Made by a program: the position numbers and the translations under genes. From Protofrankia sp. CiP1_Cm_nod1 (GTDB lineage Bacteria; Actinomycetota; Actinomycetes; Frankiales; Frankiaceae), in NCBI RefSeq assembly GCF_920888515.1, contig NZ_CAKKTM010000026.1:1-58683 (forward strand): a stretch of 58,683 bases of DNA. Reading direction: 5' to 3'. Under the pieces are notes generated by a model. It saw only the letters and a program-made list of their open reading frames with translations, ran no database searches and was not told the DNA's origin. This document shows, piece after piece, positions 25,011 to 35,313 of this stretch; position 1 is the first letter of the stretch; each line of letters opens with the position of its first letter.

Positions 25011-25199
25011 TCAGCGCCCGATGACGAACGGGTTGTGGACCAGGGCGTTCGTGCCCGGACCCTGCGGCGCCGCCACCGGCGCCACCACCGACACCGGCTC
25101 GACGACGAACGGGTTGTGGACCAGCGCGTTCGTGCCCGGACCCTGCGGTGCCGCCACCGGCGCCACCGCGCTCACCTGCTCGACCAGGACCTCGCTCAC
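25011..25199 (-). CDS. Tandem-repeat RiPP precursor peptide
   Basis: A 62-residue peptide starting GTG, 6 nt after a strong AGAGGAGG. After the short start MSEVLVEQ come two 27-residue repeats (residues 9-35 and 36-62), identical at 23 of 27 positions; each contains VAPVAAPQGPGTNALVHNPF. The repeats are perfect through the GPGTNALVHNPFV part and vary mostly at their ends (VEP against IGR). There is no Cys. Each repeat has one Thr, one Ser, one His and two Asn. It heads an operon with a leader-binding-like protein, a hydrolase and two YcaOs. Multi-core precursors of this kind are known in RiPP families. I do not recognise the core. Confidence 0.82.
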   Translation of the reverse strand: MSEVLVEQVSAVAPVAAPQGPGTNALVHNPFVVEPVSVVAPVAAPQGPGTNALVHNPFVIGR

Positions 25200-25217
25200 A
25201 CATCCTCCTCTTATTGG

Positions 25218-25238
25218 TATCGGAAACCATTTCCGATA
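25218..25238. promoter_or_regulatory. Zur-like operator A, RiPP precursor
   Basis: A 21-bp perfect inverted repeat, TATCGGAAA and TTTCCGATA separated by CCA, 19 bp upstream of the precursor start and overlapping where a promoter should lie. Its centre matches 10 of 15 positions of the Zur core as I recall it. Perfect symmetry in front of the precursor makes it a strong repressor-site candidate, whichever regulator binds. Confidence 0.6.
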
Positions 25239-25428
25239 AGGGGACGCTAGAGGTTCTCTGCGCTGACCGCAAGACCCTTCACATCGTCACTTCGGGACGG
25301 TCAGGTCGTGGTCCACGCGGTGAGGGCCATGAGCGAGGCAGGTCGAGCTCTGCGTCACGACCCTGCAGCACCGGCGCCCGATGGACCGAACAGTCCCGAG
25401 CGCCGAGGTTTCCGCGACAGCACGATGG

Positions 25429-27491
<2,063 letters not shown>

Positions 27492-27495
<4 letters not shown>

Positions 27496-27508
27496 GCTAC
27501 CTGCGTGA
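27492..27508. promoter_or_regulatory. Inverted repeat in ATPase/ArsR intergenic region
   Basis: TCACGC and GCGTGA separated by 5 nt, overlapping the ATPase start codon in the divergent promoter region (27496-27578). It is a candidate operator for the ArsR-family regulator, as is the AT-rich GTATATAGCTA stretch at 27513. Confidence 0.35.
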
Positions 27509-27578
27509 CCACGTATATAGCTAGGCAGGAAGGCTACTGGACAGCCGAGTAGCAGGGTGTATCGGTTAACCTTGGTAC

Positions 27579-27980
27579 GTGCACAGCGATCTGCCGGACT
27601 TCCGGATGCCGAACGAGGAACAGGTCCATCTGGCCGCCGAAGGCTTCCGGCTACTCGCGGACCCCACCCGCATCAAGATCCTCTGGGCGCTGCTACAAGG
27701 TGAGTCCTCGGTTGCCTGCCTCGCTGACCTCGTCGGCGCCGCACCCACGACGGTCAGCCAGCACCTGGCCAAACTGCGCCTCGCCGGGCTGGTCCGTGGA
27801 CGCCGCGAAGGTACCTTCGTCTACTACTCCGCCGCGGACGTCCACGTGCAGGCCCTGCTCGCCGAGGCACTGTTCCACGCCGACCACGCCGACCGGAACC
27901 TGCCCGACCACACGGCCGGCGAGGCGGCACCCCACACCCACATCCCCGCCCGGCCGATCGCGGCGAAGACAAGCCTCTGA
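27579..27980 (+). CDS. ArsR/SmtB-family metal sensor (NmtR-like)
   Basis: A 133-residue winged-helix repressor with the ArsR core LLADPTRIKILWALLQGESSVACLADLVGAAPTTVSQHLAKLRLAGLVRGRREG. The C-terminal helix and tail are rich in potential ligands (FHADHADRNLPDHTAGEAAPHTH), resembling the alpha-5 plus extension Ni/Co site of NmtR and KmtR. It has no CxC-type alpha-3 site. Divergent from the P1B-4 ATPase, which it probably represses until Co2+, Ni2+ or a related metal accumulates. Confidence 0.85.
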   Translation: MHSDLPDFRMPNEEQVHLAAEGFRLLADPTRIKILWALLQGESSVACLADLVGAAPTTVSQHLAKLRLAGLVRGRREGTFVYYSAADVHVQALLAEALFHADHADRNLPDHTAGEAAPHTHIPARPIAAKTSL

Positions 27981-28271
27981 TCATCAAGCCCGTTCGAAAC
28001 GGCGACCAGGTGCCGAACACCGCCCATTGGACCGTTCGACGCGGGTCGCGGTAGTCGAGGTCGGACGGCTGTTCGTCGCCGTGGACGGCCTGGCCGAACC
28101 ACGCGAACGCGCCATGCCCGGGAAGACCACAGCTTTGCCGCGCCGGAGATCCCCTGGGCCGCCGCCCAGCAGGTGACGCACACACCACCCGAGGCAGAGC
28201 CCGCCACGCGTTGGAGGGCAGAGACAGACGACACCCCCACGCCCGGAGGGGCAGGGCCCCGCCAGCGCTGC
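27981..28271. other. Intergenic, no gene recognised
   Basis: No supported gene. A plus-strand frame ending at about 28270 contains HSFAAPEIPWAAAQQVTHT but has no start or family that I can identify. Confidence 0.35.
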
Positions 28272-28292
28272 TAACGAAAACGATTACTATTA
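28272..28292. promoter_or_regulatory. Zur-like operator B, CooC-like gene
   Basis: Contains CGAAAACGATTACTATTA. Its GAAAACGATTACTATTA part matches sites C (reverse strand) and D at about 13-14 of 16 positions, and the recalled Zur core at 9 of 15. It lies 60 bp upstream of the ATPase gene start. Confidence 0.5.
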
Positions 28293-28352
28293 CGGACAGC
28301 CATCAGGCAGTTGGATCGCGGCAACGCCGCCACGACCTCGGAGCCACCTATC

Positions 28353-29324
28353 ATGAAGATCGCTTTTGTCGGCAAGGGCGGCAGTGGCAAGACCACCCTG
28401 TCCTCGCTGTTCTGCCGCCACCTCGCCGCAGCCGGCGCACCCGTCCTCGCTCTCGACGCGGACATCAACCAGCACCTCGGCGCCGCGCTCGGCCTCGACG
28501 ACGCGGCCGCGCCCGTGGCGATGGGCGAGCACCTCCACGAGATCAAGGACTACCTCCGCGGCGACAACCCCCGCGTCCCGTCCGCCGACATGATGGTCAA
28601 GACCACCCCGCCCGGCACCGGATCACGGCTGCTCCCCCTCGCCGACGACAACCCGCTGTGGCGACGCTTCGCCACCGATGTCGATGGCGTGCGATTGGTC
28701 GCGACCGGAGCGTTCACCGACGAAGACCTCGGTGTGGCCTGCTACCACTCCAAACTCGGCGCGGTCGAACTCCTGCTCAACCACCTGATCGACGGACCCG
28801 GCGAATACGCCGTCGTCGACATGACCGCCGGCGCCGACGCCTTCGCCTCCGGCCTGTTCGCCCGCTTCGACCACACCTTCCTCGTCTGCGAACCAACCCG
28901 CAAAGCCGTCGCCGTCCACCGCCAGTACCGCGACTACGCCCGCGAGTTCGACATCACCCTGTCCGTGATCGGTAACAAGGTCACCGATGACGTCGACGAG
29001 GAGTTCCTGCGCCGTGAGGTCGGCGACGACCTCCTCGTCTGTGTCGGACCGTCGGCACCAGTGCGTGCGATGGAGCAGGGCAGACCCTTCCACCTCGACG
29101 ACCTCGAACCGGTCATCCGCATCGCACTCGACACCATCCGCGACGCCGTCGACGCCACCGAACACGACCCCGATGCCTTCCTCCGACAGATGCACGACCT
29201 CCACCTCCGTAACGCCCGATCCTGGGCCGACGCCGCCACCGGCACGGACCTGTCGATCCAGATCGACCCAACCTTCACCTTTCCCCATGCCCGCAACCCA
29301 CATCAGGCCGTCACGCCGCGCTAA
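28353..29324 (+). CDS. CooC/NifH-like P-loop ATPase
   Basis: A 323-residue SIMIBI-class ATPase resembling CooC, the nickel-insertion ATPase, and related NifH/MinD-like proteins. The deviant Walker A KGGSGKTT (about residues 8-15) includes the signature Lys, followed by ALDADINQH (switch I), VVDMTAGADAF (Walker B/switch II) and IGNKV for base recognition. No CxC metal-binding pair is evident. ATG at 28353 has CGGAG upstream. CooC-type enzymes load or sense metals; with a Zur-like site upstream, a zinc-allocation role is a reasonable inference but not shown by sequence. Confidence 0.8.
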   Translation: MKIAFVGKGGSGKTTLSSLFCRHLAAAGAPVLALDADINQHLGAALGLDDAAAPVAMGEHLHEIKDYLRGDNPRVPSADMMVKTTPPGTGSRLLPLADDNPLWRRFATDVDGVRLVATGAFTDEDLGVACYHSKLGAVELLLNHLIDGPGEYAVVDMTAGADAFASGLFARFDHTFLVCEPTRKAVAVHRQYRDYAREFDITLSVIGNKVTDDVDEEFLRREVGDDLLVCVGPSAPVRAMEQGRPFHLDDLEPVIRIALDTIRDAVDATEHDPDAFLRQMHDLHLRNARSWADAATGTDLSIQIDPTFTFPHARNPHQAVTPR

Positions 29325-29429
29325 CCGGACCCGACAGGCTCAGCGGACGCCCGCCAAGCCACTCGCCCCAGTCCACGACGGGCTGGCTCGCAGTGCCGCG
29401 GAACGGAGATCAGGATGCGAGGCCACCCC

Positions 29430-30044
29430 ATGGCGGCCTTCGCCCCTTACAGTCACGGTAAAAGCGGTGCCGCGGCCCCAGACCACCCAGCCGGTGTAGC
29501 CACCCTTCACGGTCACCTTGGCGCGGCGCCCGGTGACGTGTTGGCGTCCTCGAACAGGTTGAGCGGGTCCAACACGCCACGTCGCCAGCGTCGTCGGGAA
29601 CGGCCACCAGCTCTTCCAACCGCTTCACTGCGGCGGCCGGCAGCCGACTGACCACCAGCGCCGGTGAACTGCTGCTCGAACGCCGCCCGCGCCGCGCCCA
29701 GCACCCGCTCAACTCACGACGGCCCCGGCGGCTCGACCCGCTGCGCCCGACACCGGGCCAGCAACGCCCGACGCTGCCAGTCGTCGGTCAACTCGACCGG
29801 ACACACCTCGAAGGCCATCCAGGCGCCCACGCGTCCTCATCGGCGAGAGCGCACTTCCGGAACCCCAACTCCCGGCGGATCTCCGCACAGTGACGTTCGA
29901 TGGCTCGGCCGGAAAACACGTACTTCCCGAACGGATCCGGCTCGACCCCGACCTGCTGCTCGACGTAGTCGACCACAGCTCTGGGCACCTCGCCGGCGTG
30001 CCGCGGGAACCGCGCGCCCCGACGATCACCCTCCGCCCCAATAT
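29430..30044 (-). pseudogene. Tn3-family transposase remnant
   Basis: Minus-strand translation gives the N-terminal DUF4158-like region of Tn3 transposases (VPRAVVDYVEQQVGVEPDPF, SGRAIERHCAEIRRELGFRKC), then in other frames FEVCPVELTDDWQRRALLARCR, VERVLGAARAAFEQQF and LPAAAVKRLEELVA. Stops and frameshifts interrupt it and the catalytic domain is missing. It sits upstream of the COG0523 operon on the opposite strand. Confidence 0.78.
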
Positions 30045-30065
30045 TGACAATAGTTTTCGTTTTCA
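30045..30065. promoter_or_regulatory. Zur-like operator C, COG0523 operon
   Basis: Starts TGACAATAGTTTTCG and ends TTTTCA. It matches 11 of 15 positions of the recalled Zur core, and its reverse complement shares GAAAACGAnnACTATT with site B. It is 73 bp upstream of the first well-supported gene of the COG0523 operon. Confidence 0.5.
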
Positions 30066-30078
30066 TCAGGGTGGCACC

Positions 30079-30141
30079 ATGCCCCGTCCCGTTCCCACCG
30101 TTCCCACCGAGCCCACCGTGGCCACCGTGGCCGCCGGATGA
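30079..30141 (+). CDS. Possible 20-residue Pro/Thr/Val peptide
   Basis: A short frame, [20 protein letters not shown], between operator C and the next gene, whose ATG overlaps its stop (ATGA). It could be a leader peptide that couples translation, or chance. The coupling overlap is the only support. Confidence 0.3.
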   Translation: MPRPVPTVPTEPTVATVAAG

Positions 30142-30414
30142 GCCTGCTCAGTCCCGGTGGAACACGGCCGCCCGCAGTCGATCCGGCCATCGCCGAGAAG
30201 CTGCGCGGCTGGATCCGCGCCGCGCTGGACCTCGACGAGGAGGTGACCATGCTCGTCGCCCAGCTGGCGTGCGCGGAGCCGGGCTGTCCACCCGTCGAGA
30301 CTGTCCTGGCCGCACTGCCGGCAGCCGGCCGACGCTCGGTCACCCTGCCCGGTCCCGCGGCGTGCCTCACCGAGTCCGACGTGCGCCGTGCCTTCCACCT
30401 CTCCGGAGAAACGC

Positions 30415-30425
<11 letters not shown>
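30138..30425 (+). CDS. Small conserved protein of COG0523 operon
   Basis: A 95-residue cytoplasmic protein: acidic helix ([15 protein letters not shown]), a strand with [12 protein letters not shown] carrying two cysteines, and an ADVR-type final helix ([17 protein letters not shown]). I have seen this pattern in small proteins next to CobW-type GTPases in actinobacteria but know no function. It overlaps the GTPase gene by 11 bp, so the two are co-expressed. The Cys pair and terminal His could bind metal. Confidence 0.7.
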
Positions 30426-31427
<1,002 letters not shown>

Positions 31428-31431
<4 letters not shown>

Positions 31432-32561
31432 GCCGCACCGCCAACCTCCTCACCGCCGGTCGAACACCGACCACACCCGTCTGGTCGATCGACCTCGACG
31501 ACGCGGTGAGCACCGTCACCGCCGCACCGCGCGGGTCGTTGGTCGCCGCCGCCTCCCTGTCCGGCCGCACCGTCGTCATCGACACGGACGAAGGGATCAT
31601 CGTCACCGAGATGCCACACCACGAACTCGGGGCACTCGCCGCGGCGTGGTCGCCGGACGGCCGCCGCCTCGCCGTCGGCGGAGCCGACGGGACCGTCGTC
31701 ATCGGCGACATCACGATCGGCCGGCGCGACGCCGTCATGGGCCAGGGTTGGGTACACGCACTGGCCTGGTCCCCCGACGGGCAGTACCTCGCCGCCGGCC
31801 GAGGCCGCGAGGTCCTGCTGCTGCGGCCCGACGGGACCATCGTCACCCGCTGGCCCGGCCAGCCCAGCACCGTCACCGCACTCGCCTGGGCCGGCCACCG
31901 ACTTGCCGTCGCCTGCTACGGCGGCATCCGCTGGTACGAACCCGGACCCAACCGCACTGAACCGGTACGCACCTTCGACTGGAAGGGTTCGCTGCTCACC
32001 ATCGCCGTCGCACCGAACGCCCGCTGGGCCGCCTCCGGTAATCAGGACGCCTCGATCCACCTGTGGCGGCTGTGGTCCGGCGAGGACTACGAGATGAGCG
32101 GCTATCCCGCCAAGGTCACCGCTATCGCCTTCGCCCCGGATTCCCAACGGCTCGCCGCCGGCGGCGGCGAGGAAGTCACCGTGTGGAACCTCGGCGGCAA
32201 GGGCCCGGCCGGGCAGCGCCCGGCCTCACTGCGCACGCACGCCGGACTCGTCGTCGCACTCGCCTACGCCCCCGCCCCCGTCCCACCGGTCCGAACGGGC
32301 TCGGCAGCCGGCCGGGCTGGCCAGCGCACGGCCGCCCCGCCGCTGCTCGCCAGTGGTGGCAGGGATGGCCGTCTGGCCGGTTGGCGGGGAAGTGGTAGTT
32401 CCCGGCGTCCGCATTTCGAGGTCGATCTGGGCGCGCCCGTCAGCTCGGTCACCTGGACCGCCGACGCGGCGCTTGTCGTGGCGGGAACCCAGGGCGGCCG
32501 GCTGAGCGCGGTCCGTCCGTCGGACAGTCCGCCCGGCACCGGTACGAGACGCAGCAGCTGA
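31428..32561 (+). CDS. WD40-repeat protein
   Basis: A 377-residue cytoplasmic WD40 beta-propeller. At least six repeats are visible, with patterns such as [63 protein letters not shown] and [23 protein letters not shown]; the last blade ends near residue 365. The GTG start overlaps the GTPase stop. It may be an adaptor or a client-binding platform for the COG0523 GTPase. No enzymatic motif is present, and no partner can be read from sequence. Confidence 0.85.
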
Positions 32562-32618
32562 CCGGCCTGGCCGGCCAGTTCCCGAGCCCAGCCAGCCCAC
32601 TTCCGGAGAACGACCACT

Positions 32619-33797
32619 ATGCGCCAGCCGATCCCACTGTCTGTGACGTTGGTGTGCACTGCCGGGGGTGACGTCGGGGTGGTGGCGGCCCCCGCAGGCG
32701 GTGGGGTTCGCCCCGTCCCCGTGCTCTCCTACCGGTGCCCGTCCCACCCGGTGGGAGGAGTCGTCGTCCGATCGCTCGACGTGGGTGACGGATCGCCGTG
32801 CAGGTCCGCGCTACCCGCCCAGGACGTGAGCCTCGTCGACGTCGTCTCCCGGGACATCGCCGCCTCGGCTGCGGAACTCACGGCCGATGGACACGTCGAA
32901 GCCGTCGTGGTGGCACCACCGGGATACGTTCCCTTGGACCTGATACCGGGCCTGGCCGGCTGCCCCGCGCTCAGCGTGGTGTCGTCGGTGGCGTTGGTCG
33001 ACGCGACGACCGCGTTCGAGGACCTGGACGGCTGTGACTCCTTCGCCGGCCGAGGCCTCGCCGTTCCCCGTCTCGGTCGGACGGTGCCAGCGGCCCTCGT
33101 CGACCAGGTCGAACGCGCTGAGGTCGTCGCCCTCGCCGCCACCGACGAGATCGATGTCTGCGACATGCTGCAGCTCGACACGCTGGTACGGCGTCTGAAC
33201 CCGACGGCCCGACCTGTGACCGTCGTCGGCCGAGCCACACCGGCCAGCGATATCCTCGCCTCCGCCGGCCCGGACGGCGGCGCGGGATACGACGAGATCG
33301 GCTCGCACCGGCACGCGGGCTGGTTGCGGATGCTAGGCGCACGCACCGCGGACGACCTGCCGACCAGCGAGGTCGGGATCACCGCCACGGTGCTCGCTGC
33401 CCGCCGGCCGTTGCACCCACAGCGGCTGCATGACTGCATGGACGGCCTGGTCGCCGGCGTGGTGCGTTCCCGGGGTTGGCTGTGGCTCGCCAGCCGACCC
33501 GACCAAAGGATGGCCTGGGACCACGCCGGGCGGGGACTCACGCTCGCTCCCGACGGCTACTGGCCCGCCGTCGACACCGCACCCGCGGACCACAGGGCCG
33601 CTTGTCCTGGCTGGGACCCCTACTACGGCTACCGCGTCCAGGAACTGGCCCTGATCGGTCTGCACGCCGACCCGGCGGCCCTCACCAGAATCTTCCGTTC
33701 ATGCCTGCTCACCGACGCCGAGCTCGCTCTCGGCGAGGACAGCTGGCACGAGCTACCGGACCCCTTCCCCTCCTGGCTACCGGACCTGAACGGATAG
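32619..33797 (+). CDS. COG0523-like protein lacking the GTPase
   Basis: A 392-residue protein whose C-terminal part matches the CobW C-terminal domain of actinobacterial COG0523 proteins: RRPLHPQRLHDCMDG, GVVRSRGWLWLASRPDQ, YGYRVQELALIGLHADPAALT, and a closing LTDAEL...DPFPSWLP. The N-terminal part keeps the domain size and strand pattern, but where Walker A should be it reads LVCTAGGDVGVVAA, and there is no CxCC and no NKxD. It therefore cannot bind GTP in the usual way. ATG at 32619 follows CCGGAGAA. It is in the operon of the active COG0523 GTPase. Confidence 0.75.
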   Translation: MRQPIPLSVTLVCTAGGDVGVVAAPAGGGVRPVPVLSYRCPSHPVGGVVVRSLDVGDGSPCRSALPAQDVSLVDVVSRDIAASAAELTADGHVEAVVVAPPGYVPLDLIPGLAGCPALSVVSSVALVDATTAFEDLDGCDSFAGRGLAVPRLGRTVPAALVDQVERAEVVALAATDEIDVCDMLQLDTLVRRLNPTARPVTVVGRATPASDILASAGPDGGAGYDEIGSHRHAGWLRMLGARTADDLPTSEVGITATVLAARRPLHPQRLHDCMDGLVAGVVRSRGWLWLASRPDQRMAWDHAGRGLTLAPDGYWPAVDTAPADHRAACPGWDPYYGYRVQELALIGLHADPAALTRIFRSCLLTDAELALGEDSWHELPDPFPSWLPDLNG

Positions 33798-33811
33798 CCA
33801 GGAGAACAAGG

Positions 33812-33955
33812 ATGACCACAGCCCACATGCGGCTTGACCATAGGGCGCCCCACCGAGAACCGGAGCCGGCAGAGAAACCGCCCCCTGCTGCGGCGACATC
33901 CCGATCGAACCGACGCCCGGCCGAGCCGGTCACGCGACACAGCCATGCACCCTGA
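33812..33955 (+). CDS. Small His/Pro/Arg-rich ORF
   Basis: A 47-residue frame starting ATG, 15 bp after the COG0523-like gene, with GGAGAACAAG just upstream. The product is MTTAHMRLDHRAPHREPEP... with five His. I recognise no family. Good translation signals and position argue for a real last operon gene; low complexity argues against. Confidence 0.4.
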   Translation: MTTAHMRLDHRAPHREPEPAEKPPPAAATSRSNRRPAEPVTRHSHAP

Positions 33956-33962
33956 CGGTCTG

Positions 33963-34353
33963 TCAGCAGTCGACAAACTCCGGCTGCTGGTTGAGGACCT
34001 GGCTCTCCGCGGAGATAAACCGGCGGTGCTGCTCGCCTCCGACCGCCTGCGGGCGGAACGCGGCCAGCCGATGGCAGTTCTGGAACGCCAACGCCACCCC
34101 GAAACGCCGTTCCAGCGCCCCGGATCGAAGTGCTCGCCATCGCCCGCAGCAACTGCCCCTGCGCCACGTTGTCCGCCGGCGGAACCAGGTTGTCGGCGAA
34201 GTCCCGCTCGGCGGTGGGCAGCTCACCGGCGAGCCGCTCCACCAGGCTGTAGGCGTACGGAAGCGAGTCCCGCACACACGCGAGAAACGCCTCCTGGTCG
34301 ACATGACCGGCTTCAGCCTGAGCGAGCAGATCCGGGGACACGGTCAAGGACAT
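33963..34353 (-). pseudogene. Frameshifted SCO5389-family protein
   Basis: The family opens MSLTVSPDLLAQAEAGHVD and continues DFADNLVPPADNVAQGQLLRAMAS up to SIRGA; the rest (ALERRFGVALAFQNCHRLAAF, ending VLNQQPEFVDC) is in another frame. Joining the frames restores a full-length protein of about 130 residues. A 2-nt loss near 34113-34118 explains the break. Start ATG at 34353 has a perfect AGGAGG upstream. This is either a recent pseudogene or a sequence error. The function of this actinobacterial family is unknown. Confidence 0.75.
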
Positions 34354-34399
34354 CAGTGACCTCCTGACGCAGGTACTTGGAACATCAACAATCTCCGGC

Positions 34400-34416
34400 T
34401 TGACAACCGTTGTCAA
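34400..34416. promoter_or_regulatory. Zur-like operator F, perfect palindrome
   Basis: TTGACAAC-C-GTTGTCAA, a 17-bp perfect palindrome between the SCO5389-like pseudogene and the His-rich peptide gene. It has the Zur spacing TGA.AA...TT.TCA (11 of 15 matches to the recalled core) and shares TTGACAA..GTT.TC with site C. Confidence 0.55.
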
Positions 34417-34630
34417 TACCAATTGGAGTGGCACGTTCACATGGCGCGAGACGGGAAGAGGCCCTACCGTGTTCATGTGATCGAACACTTACCCTCCGCC
34501 GCGCACCGGAGGGGCGAGCCCGCTACTGGGGGCACTCGCGCGTCGGTACGCCTCGCATGATCACTTGCCTCGCCGACGGGCCATGTCACGCGCCTGCACC
34601 GCTCAACGCCCTCCGCCAAGGAGAACGCCC

Positions 34631-34786
34631 GTGACCACCACCAGCCACCCGGCCCACCACACCACCTCAGAACACCCGCACACCTATGGCTGCGGCCACG
34701 TCGCCGTCCCCCACCACGACCACATCGACTACATCCACGACAACCATCGCCACGCCGACCACGACGGGCACTGGGACGAACACTGA
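34631..34786 (+). CDS. His-rich small metal-binding protein
   Basis: A 51-residue peptide with 14 His and several Asp/Glu (TYGCGHVAVPHHDHIDYIHD, then NHRHADHDGHWDEH). Start GTG at 34631 is 6 nt after AAGGAGAA. Similar small His-rich proteins are encoded beside zinc-uptake genes in other actinobacteria and are sometimes labelled zinc transporter, although they have no membrane segment. It probably binds or buffers Zn2+ in the cytoplasm. It converges on zur with only 15 bp between, and operator F lies 215 bp upstream. Confidence 0.78.
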   Translation: MTTTSHPAHHTTSEHPHTYGCGHVAVPHHDHIDYIHDNHRHADHDGHWDEH

Positions 34787-34801
34787 CCCGACGCCCCAGG
34801 A

Positions 34802-35287
34802 TCACCGGTCAGGTTGACATCCGGCGCAGAGTCCGAACAGGTCGATCGCATGGCTGAGGTCGGCGAATCCGTGTGCGGCAGCGAGGTCTGCCGTCCAGGT
34901 CTCGACGGTGTCGGAGGCAACGTCGATGCTGTGTCCGCAGCTGCGGCAAACCAGGTGGTGGTGGTGCCCGGTGGTTCGGGCGAGGTGGAACAGCTGCTGG
35001 CCGTCCTCGCCGCGGATCGTGTCGACGGTGGCATCGCCTACCAGGTCGTACAGAATGCGGTACGTCGTGGTGAGGCCGATGCGGTGCCCGCTGGCGCGTA
35101 TCTGCTCGTGCAAGGCTTGGGCGCTGCGGAACCCTCCGCCGGCAGCGGTGAGCGCAGCCAGCACTGTGCGGCGTTGCGGGGTGTCGCGTGGGGGACGAGG
35201 GCCGCGGGATACGCGCCACCGCTGCGGTTCCCGCCGTGCGTCGCGGGTGTCGGCTTCGTCAGGGGCACGAACGTCGTCGGTGGGCAC
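34802..35287 (-). CDS. zur: Zinc-uptake regulator Zur (Fur family)
   Basis: A 161-residue Fur-family repressor. It has a winged-helix domain (QRRTVLAALTAAGGGFRSAQALHEQIRAS...GLTTTYRILYDLV), then HHHH (108-111) and LVCRSCG (Cys114, Cys117), with a second Cys pair in LCAGC (154, 157) forming the structural zinc site. GTG at 35287 is chosen because GAGAGGAGAGAAG directly precedes it; an ATG at 35317 is possible. It is the last gene of the znuA-znuC-znuB-znuB-zur cluster, so it is probably autoregulated through site D. Confidence 0.9.
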   Translation of the reverse strand: MPTDDVRAPDEADTRDARREPQRWRVSRGPRPPRDTPQRRTVLAALTAAGGGFRSAQALHEQIRASGHRIGLTTTYRILYDLVGDATVDTIRGEDGQQLFHLARTTGHHHHLVCRSCGHSIDVASDTVETWTADLAAAHGFADLSHAIDLFGLCAGCQPDR

Positions 35288-35313
35288 CTTCTCTCCTCTC
35301 ACGAGATTGGGGC

